A stretch of 64,000 bases of DNA from assembly GCF_903166585.1 (NCBI RefSeq), contig NZ_CAESCM010000015.1:100333-164332 (forward strand), written 5' to 3'. Made by a program: the position numbers and the translations under genes. The notes beneath the pieces were generated by a model, which worked only from the letters and a program-made list of their open reading frames with translations, made no database searches and was not told the origin of the DNA. The DNA comes from Pedobacter ghigonis. GTDB taxonomy: Bacteria; Bacteroidota; Bacteroidia; Sphingobacteriales; Sphingobacteriaceae. This document shows, piece after piece, positions 59,881 through 64,000 of the stretch. Positions within the stretch are counted from its first letter, which is position 1. The number at the start of each line of letters is the position of its first letter.

Positions 59881-61269
59881 ATGAACGGATTGATTATGGC
59901 GGGGCAGTTGCTGCTCGGATTGTCTTTATTGGTTATTTTACACGAATTAGGACATTTTCTGGCAGCCAGGGCATTTGGTATTAAGGTAGAGAAATTTTAT
60001 TTGTTTTTTGATGCCTGGGGTTTTAAGCTTTTCAGCTTCAAAAAAGGAGATGTTGAATATGGAGTGGGGTGGTTGCCTTTGGGCGGTTATGTGAAAATTG
60101 CCGGCATGATTGATGAAAGCATGGATACCGAGCAAATGGCCCAGCCGGCACAACCCTGGGAATTTCGTTCTAAACCGGCCTGGCAACGTTTAATTGTAAT
60201 GCTGGGTGGTATTATTGTGAATGTAATTGTTGGGATAATCATTTTCTGGATGCTTACCTTTAAATATGGTCAAAGTTATACGGTTAATGGTAAGTTGAAT
60301 GATGGTATCTCGGTTGGTACACTGGGTAAAGAAATAGGCCTGAAAAATGGCGACCGCATTTTGGCCATCAACGGAAATAAGTTAATCCGTTTCGAAGATG
60401 CCATTTCGAGCAAAGTCTTGTTTGATGGTGCACAGTTAACCGTGTTAAGAGGTAACCAAACTTTATATGTATCTGTTCCGGATACGATTTTGAACAAACT
60501 TTCTAAAAACGATAAAGAGAATTTTATTACACCACGTTACCGTATGGCTAGTGTGGCTACTGTTTTGGCACCTGATGAAAAAGCAGATCAACCTTCTTTT
60601 TTTGATAAACTTTTCAAAAGAAAATTCGAAAAACCGGTTTATCCGGCCTATGCAGCAGGGATAAAACCTGGTGATAGTATTTTATCGGTTAACGGTAAGG
60701 CTATTACTTTCTTCGATCAGTTTAAGGAAGAAGTTTCGGGTAATAAAAATAAACAGATTTCAATTCAGGCTTTGCGTAAAGGAAAAGCAATTGAATTTAA
60801 TTTAAAGGTTGGCAAAGATGGTACCATTGGTGTTGGGCCTAACTTTAAAATGCCTGAAACGGCACATGTCGATTTTGGCTTTATTGAGTCATTGCCGGTA
60901 GGGGCCAATATGGCCTGGAGTACTTTTGTAGATAATGCAAAGGGGATTGGCAAAATGATTACCGGTAAGCTAAGCGCACGTAACATCAGCAGCCCTATTG
61001 GTATTGCTAAAGTTTACGGTAGTACGTTTGACTGGGTTAAATTCTGGACTTTAACCGGATTGATTTCAATGGCACTGGCTTTTATGAATTTATTGCCTAT
61101 TCCGGGCTTAGATGGGGGCCATGTAGTGTTCTTATTGATTGAAATGGTACAACGTAAGCCTGTTAGTGAAAAAGTGCTTGAGCGGGCCCAAATTGTGGGT
61201 TTCGTGATCCTGATTTGTTTAATGGTGTTTGCTTTTGGTAATGATATTCTAAAATCATTCGGTAAGTAA
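59881..61269 (+). CDS. rseP: Site-2 metalloprotease RseP
   Basis: A 462-residue membrane protease with zinc-binding HELGH at residues 21-25 in the first helix, two PDZ-like domains in the middle (GLKNGDRILAINGNKL and GIKPGDSILSVNGKAI), and the second metal motif PIPGLDGGHVV near the end. It cuts anti-sigma factors or leftover signal peptides in the membrane. It follows dxr, a conserved pairing. Confidence 0.94.
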   Translation: MNGLIMAGQLLLGLSLLVILHELGHFLAARAFGIKVEKFYLFFDAWGFKLFSFKKGDVEYGVGWLPLGGYVKIAGMIDESMDTEQMAQPAQPWEFRSKPAWQRLIVMLGGIIVNVIVGIIIFWMLTFKYGQSYTVNGKLNDGISVGTLGKEIGLKNGDRILAINGNKLIRFEDAISSKVLFDGAQLTVLRGNQTLYVSVPDTILNKLSKNDKENFITPRYRMASVATVLAPDEKADQPSFFDKLFKRKFEKPVYPAYAAGIKPGDSILSVNGKAITFFDQFKEEVSGNKNKQISIQALRKGKAIEFNLKVGKDGTIGVGPNFKMPETAHVDFGFIESLPVGANMAWSTFVDNAKGIGKMITGKLSARNISSPIGIAKVYGSTFDWVKFWTLTGLISMALAFMNLLPIPGLDGGHVVFLLIEMVQRKPVSEKVLERAQIVGFVILICLMVFAFGNDILKSFGK

Positions 61270-61346
61270 AACCAAATTTATAATATTGCCACAGATGTGC
61301 AGCTCCTTTGGAAAGCATATCTGTGGCTTTTTAATTTAATACCAGT

Positions 61347-61886
61347 ATGAGCAAACAACAGCAACAGCCCGATTATTTTGAATTTTATGGGCTCCCTATA
61401 CAGTTTAATCCCGATCAGCAAGAAGTGAAAGCAAAATTTTATGCCTTCAGCAAGCAGTATCACCCCGATTTTTATGCCAATGAGAGCGAAGAAAAGCAGG
61501 AAGAAGTTTTAACCCTGTCTACACTTAATAATAAAGCTTACCAAACTTTAAGCAATGCAAAAAAACGGTTGAGATATGTTTTAGAACTGAAAGGTATTGT
61601 TGAAACGGATGAAGGCTATCAGTTGCCTCAGTCATTTTTAATGGAAATGATGGATATTAACGAGGCTTTGATGGATTTACAATTTGAACCGGATGCCGAA
61701 AAGCTGGATGAGGTACGTAACAATATTGCTTCTGTTGAAAAGGAACTGAAAGGGGAGTTAGAAAACCTGATGGGCCAGTTCGATGAAAATCCTGCAGCTG
61801 CATCGGAGGTTTTATTTGCTGCGCTAAAGGATAATTTTTACCGCCAGAAGTACATTGATAGGATCAGGGAAAAACTGGTGAAATAA
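61347..61886 (+). CDS. hscB: Fe-S assembly co-chaperone HscB
   Basis: A 179-residue J-protein with the HPD motif at residues 39-41 in the short J domain (YFEFYGLPIQFNPDQQEV) and a three-helix C-terminal domain that binds IscU (MEMMDINEALMDLQ). It brings IscU to the Hsp70 HscA. iscX and fdx are in the window but apart. Length is normal. Confidence 0.9.
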   Translation: MSKQQQQPDYFEFYGLPIQFNPDQQEVKAKFYAFSKQYHPDFYANESEEKQEEVLTLSTLNNKAYQTLSNAKKRLRYVLELKGIVETDEGYQLPQSFLMEMMDINEALMDLQFEPDAEKLDEVRNNIASVEKELKGELENLMGQFDENPAAASEVLFAALKDNFYRQKYIDRIREKLVK

Positions 61887-62137
61887 ATGGAAAATGGAAG
61901 ATGTAGGATGGGAAATGTAGGATGGAAGATGTATGATGGAAAATGGATGATGGGGAGAGAAGTAGCTCAATAAGCATTTGGTATCGGCCTTTCAGCTTTA
62001 GTCTTTGAGCTTTCCTCTTTAATCTGTGGCCTTTCAGCTTTAGTCTTTGCACTTTCTCCTTTAATCTTTGGCTTTTCAGCTTTAGTCTTTTGCGCTTTCC
62101 CCATTAAAACACCAGATTGTAAAATCATTTTTTAGTT
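61887..62137. other. Low-complexity intergenic region
   Basis: A gap of about 300 bp before the next gene. The first half is a purine-rich GGAAGATG/GGAAAATGG mixture; the second is a CTTT-rich 42-bp tandem repeat (61988-62102). No ORF or RNA gene is recognised. Confidence 0.7.
61988..62102. repeat. 42-bp CTTT-rich tandem repeat
   Basis: Copies starting at 61988, 62030 and 62072 share CTTTCAGCTTTAGTCTTTG; the third is partial and diverged. Similar words occur at 30395-30440 and 55160-55215. Confidence 0.85.
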
Positions 62138-62168
62138 TTTGATAGACAAACGCTTTGTTTTACTTTCG
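62138..62168 (+). promoter_or_regulatory. Promoter of DUF3817 gene
   Basis: -33 TTTG (62138-62141), 19-bp spacer, -7 TACTTTCG (62161-62168), one base off TAnnTTTG. The ATG follows at 62187. Confidence 0.65.
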
Positions 62169-62186
62169 GAGCAAACAATCAGATAT

Positions 62187-62498
62187 ATGAATAGTTCAGT
62201 TTCTATTTTTCGTAAGGTAGCCGTTGCCGAGGGGATTTCGTACCTGCTTTTATTGTTCGTGGCGATGCCATTGAAATATTTCGCAAATATGCCATTATAT
62301 GTAAAGTATACCGGATGGGCACATGGTTTGTTATTTGTGCTTTATGCAGCAACACTTGTTTTGGCCTGGCAGGAACAAAAGTGGAAATTTGGTAAAGCAG
62401 TCCTTATTTTTGTAGCTTCTCTATTACCTTTTGCCCCCTTTATTGTAGATAAGAAGCTGAAAGATGAACGGCCTGAAAATGCAAGCCGCATACTGTAA
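62187..62498 (+). CDS. DUF3817 membrane protein
   Basis: A 103-residue protein with three membrane helices (AVAEGISYLLLLFVAMPLKY, GWAHGLLFVLYAATLVLAW and VLIFVASLLPFAPFIVD). The YLLLLFVAMPLKY and WAHGLLF motifs mark the DUF3817 family. Function unknown. The ATG at 62187 is chosen for its position after the promoter. Confidence 0.88.
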   Translation: MNSSVSIFRKVAVAEGISYLLLLFVAMPLKYFANMPLYVKYTGWAHGLLFVLYAATLVLAWQEQKWKFGKAVLIFVASLLPFAPFIVDKKLKDERPENASRIL

Positions 62499-62577
62499 GC
62501 CAGTTGCAGGTTATTTTAAAATATTTTTTGCATTGTAAGTTACATTATCTACATTTGCAACCCCGTCTAAGACGAAT

Positions 62578-62657
62578 GCCCAGCTGGCGGAATTGGTAGA
62601 CGCGCTGGTCTCAAACACCTGTGGGAAACCGTGCCGGTTCGACTCCGGCGCTGGGTA
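62578..62657 (+). tRNA. tRNA-Leu (CAA)
   Basis: Acceptor GCCCAGC / GCTGGGT (G1-T72 wobble), D arm with AATTGGTAGACGC, anticodon CAA at 62612-62614 in loop CTCAAAC, a short variable arm, T arm GCCGGTTCGACTCCGGC, discriminator A. CCA is not encoded. The anticodon stem CTGGT / ACCTG has a T-T mismatch (62606 and 62620). Confidence 0.93.
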
Positions 62658-62683
62658 CTAACCGGGCTCAGGCCCAAAACCTT

Positions 62684-62715
62684 AAAGGGTTGCTCGTTAA
62701 AAAGCAACCCTTTTT
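62684..62715 (+). terminator. Intrinsic terminator after tRNA-Leu
   Basis: An 11-bp perfect stem AAAGGGTTGCT / AGCAACCCTTT (62684-62694, 62703-62713) and T tract, 27 bp past the tRNA. Confidence 0.9.
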
Positions 62716-63823
62716 GCTTGACTTTCAGTATGTTATCGTTGAACGTTGGGTCAATAAAAGCGGTTCTAAACATATCGTCACCCCATACCAGATTATCTTT
62801 GAACACCCCCCTCATCAGCGTATGCTTCTGTGTAATGTTGCCTTTTTGATAAATCTCATAGAGGTTAGTTAGGTTAGGTAAAATTCGGTCAATAAGCTCA
62901 TCCTCGTTTCGGATTTTAGATGGTTGATTTCCACTTAATGAATATTCAAGCATTGCCTTTTCTTCTTTGTATTTTTGAAACCAGGTTTGATAGGTCGAAC
63001 TCTCTATCTCATTATTCATCAATCGTTCTTCAAGCTTGAAAATCTTTTCGTTTAGCTCATGAAGCTTTCTGATTTTATTTTGATGTTGTTCTTTCTTTAA
63101 CTTCTGCGGCTCTATCAATAAGGCCTTTGCTGTTTCCCTCACAAATTGGACTTGATGGGTAGAGAAGCTTAAGCCTTTTAATACCGCTTCGATAGCGTCA
63201 TGCAACTTGTTGCCTGCTAAATTATAATTTGTATGCTCTGTACAACGATAATACAAGTAATAGCTTTTACGGCCTTTAGTATATCCAGCTGTCATTCCCT
63301 TTCCACACCAACATTTAAGAATGCCCCTCAATGGAAAATCCTCCGCTGGTTGAACACGTGTTTTTCTCTTGCTTTTATTCAACATATTCTGCACCAGCCA
63401 ATACTCCGCATCTGAGATTATCGGCAAATGGATTGACTTCACAAATTTTTCTGGCAGTTCCTGAAAGGGTGGGACCCTGATTAGTCCTGCGTAGACACAA
63501 TTCATAAGGATCTCCTGGATAGCAGACTTGCTGGTTCTTGTAAAGCCTAATGCTTTGACATTTTTATAAATGATATATTGTGGAATACCGATGATAAATT
63601 CCCTGAATATTCGCTCAACTATTAAAGCTTCGCCTTGATGGATCTCTATTAGGTTTTTTCTGGTTCCATCAATAATATTCCTATAACCGTAAGGTGCCCT
63701 TCCGAGATAACGGCCACTTTCCTTTGCATTTCTGACGCCCTGCTTTGTACGCTTGCGAATATTAAACAATTCCTTATTGGCCATCATGTACTCAAAGGCT
63801 CGTTTGGGGATTTCGGCAATAGT

Positions 63824-64000
63824 GGTTCTTCCCCAATTTTGGTGGTCAATCCGGTGCTAATACCAGTCTTTTTCTGAGTAAATCGAAGCTTGCCCTTCCA
63901 TACATTTGACGTTTAATAGTTTTCAGTTTGTTAACATTGCCTTCGACTGGACCATTGCTCCAATGTAGATTGATAGCATTTTCTATGGAATGGAGGTCAG
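63824..64000 (-). mobile_element. End of an ISL3-family insertion sequence
   Basis: A likely terminal inverted repeat, GGTTCTTCCCCAATTTTGG, begins near 63824, followed inward by the transposase stop codon at 63846. The element continues beyond the window and splits the serine recombinase gene. Confidence 0.65.
63846..64000 (-). CDS. ISL3-family transposase, C-terminal part (runs off window)
   Basis: Fifty codons on the minus strand ending in TGA at 63848-63846 encode NLHWSNGPVEGNVNKLKTIK, RQMYGRASFDLLRKRL and a final APD. The glutamate in GPVEGNVN is the last residue of the ISL3 DDE triad, and QMYGRA-F-LLRKR is the usual ISL3 C-terminus. The upstream part lies outside the window. Confidence 0.82.
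   Translation of the reverse strand, partial: DLHSIENAINLHWSNGPVEGNVNKLKTIKRQMYGRASFDLLRKRLVLAPD

Larger units (their letters stand above)
62567..63822 (-). pseudogene. Large serine recombinase, N-terminus cut by IS
   Basis: A minus-strand frame of about 418 codons that keeps the recombinase domain (TKQGVRNAKESGRYLGRAPYGY), a zinc ribbon (CWCGKGMTAGY, YYRCTEH) and a long coiled coil (about residues 225-285). The catalytic resolvase domain with its serine is missing: the reading frame runs back to about 63822, where an ISL3-type end begins. The far C-terminus (SPVSTQRRSRTG onward) reads antisense through tRNA-Leu, so the natural stop may have been lost or the element sits at the tRNA. It was the integrase of a mobile element. 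Confidence 0.8.

Noticed and set aside
62621..62872. Plus-strand frames across the tRNA and recombinase end
   Set aside because: They are antisense to the recombinase and run through tRNA-Leu; no recognisable protein.

Overview
The window reads as chromosomal DNA of a Bacteroidota bacterium, most likely a Pedobacter-like member of the Sphingobacteriaceae. Pointers are a type B C-terminal secretion domain (type IX secretion), a BatA-domain protein, a GH3-family protein, CcmE/CcmF-type cytochrome c maturation, weak Shine-Dalgarno sequences, and promoters of the Bacteroidota form TTTG-N18/19-TAnnTTTG. The genus is an inference; no rRNA is present.

Layout: 1-11 kb holds cytochrome c maturation genes (ccmD-like, ccmE, ccmF), a glutamate dehydrogenase and three secreted or lipoprotein genes on the minus strand. 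10.8-17.3 kb has fdx, iscX, kdsC, a large block of intergenic repeats, a UspA gene behind a 48-bp perfect palindrome, maf, a gene broken by two in-frame stops, and the first of three Cys-motif/carboxypeptidase-regulatory-like paralogues. 17.4-30.4 kb is mostly housekeeping (ppx, dnaJ-grpE, ftsE, a LuxC-like acyl-CoA reductase, ferredoxin, NlpC/P60, WD40). 30.4-38.4 kb is a complete minus-strand histidine operon, hisG-D-C-B-H-A-(67-aa membrane protein)-F-IE. It is preceded by a promoter, a previously uncalled 15-codon His-rich leader peptide and an attenuator-like terminator.

The most interesting region is 40.5-48.4 kb, a ten-gene plus-strand cluster whose members nearly all deal with NAD+ or ADP-ribose. 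They are an NrtR-like Nudix regulator, a short Prs-like kinase, a deoxyribosyltransferase-like protein, an ADP-ribosylglycohydrolase fused to a NADAR domain, a small conserved protein, a MacroD-type macro domain, the RNA 2'-phosphotransferase KptA/Tpt1, a metallophosphoesterase with an in-frame TGA, a second (Poa1-like) macro domain, and a NAMPT-like enzyme. Three copies of the palindrome TTTGYGT-N7-ACRCAAA sit at the nrtR and prs promoters and form a probable NrtR operator. I infer a pathway in which ADP-ribose is released from proteins, nucleic acids and RNA-repair by-products and rebuilt into NAD+. The Prs/NAMPT pair could be an Adps/Namat (NARP1-type) pair rather than a classical PRPP/NMN salvage pair.

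48.5-62.5 kb carries a BatA protein, a dihydroorotase homologue lacking its metal ligands, a zeta-toxin-like kinase with a small partner enclosed by two copies of one terminator, glycosyltransferases, a GH3 protein, dxr, rseP and hscB. The right edge has a tRNA-Leu(CAA) next to a large serine recombinase that is cut by an ISL3-family insertion sequence running off the window.

Three families of palindromic intergenic elements, all beginning CGTCA and ending in GACG, plus several low-complexity tandem repeats, are scattered throughout.
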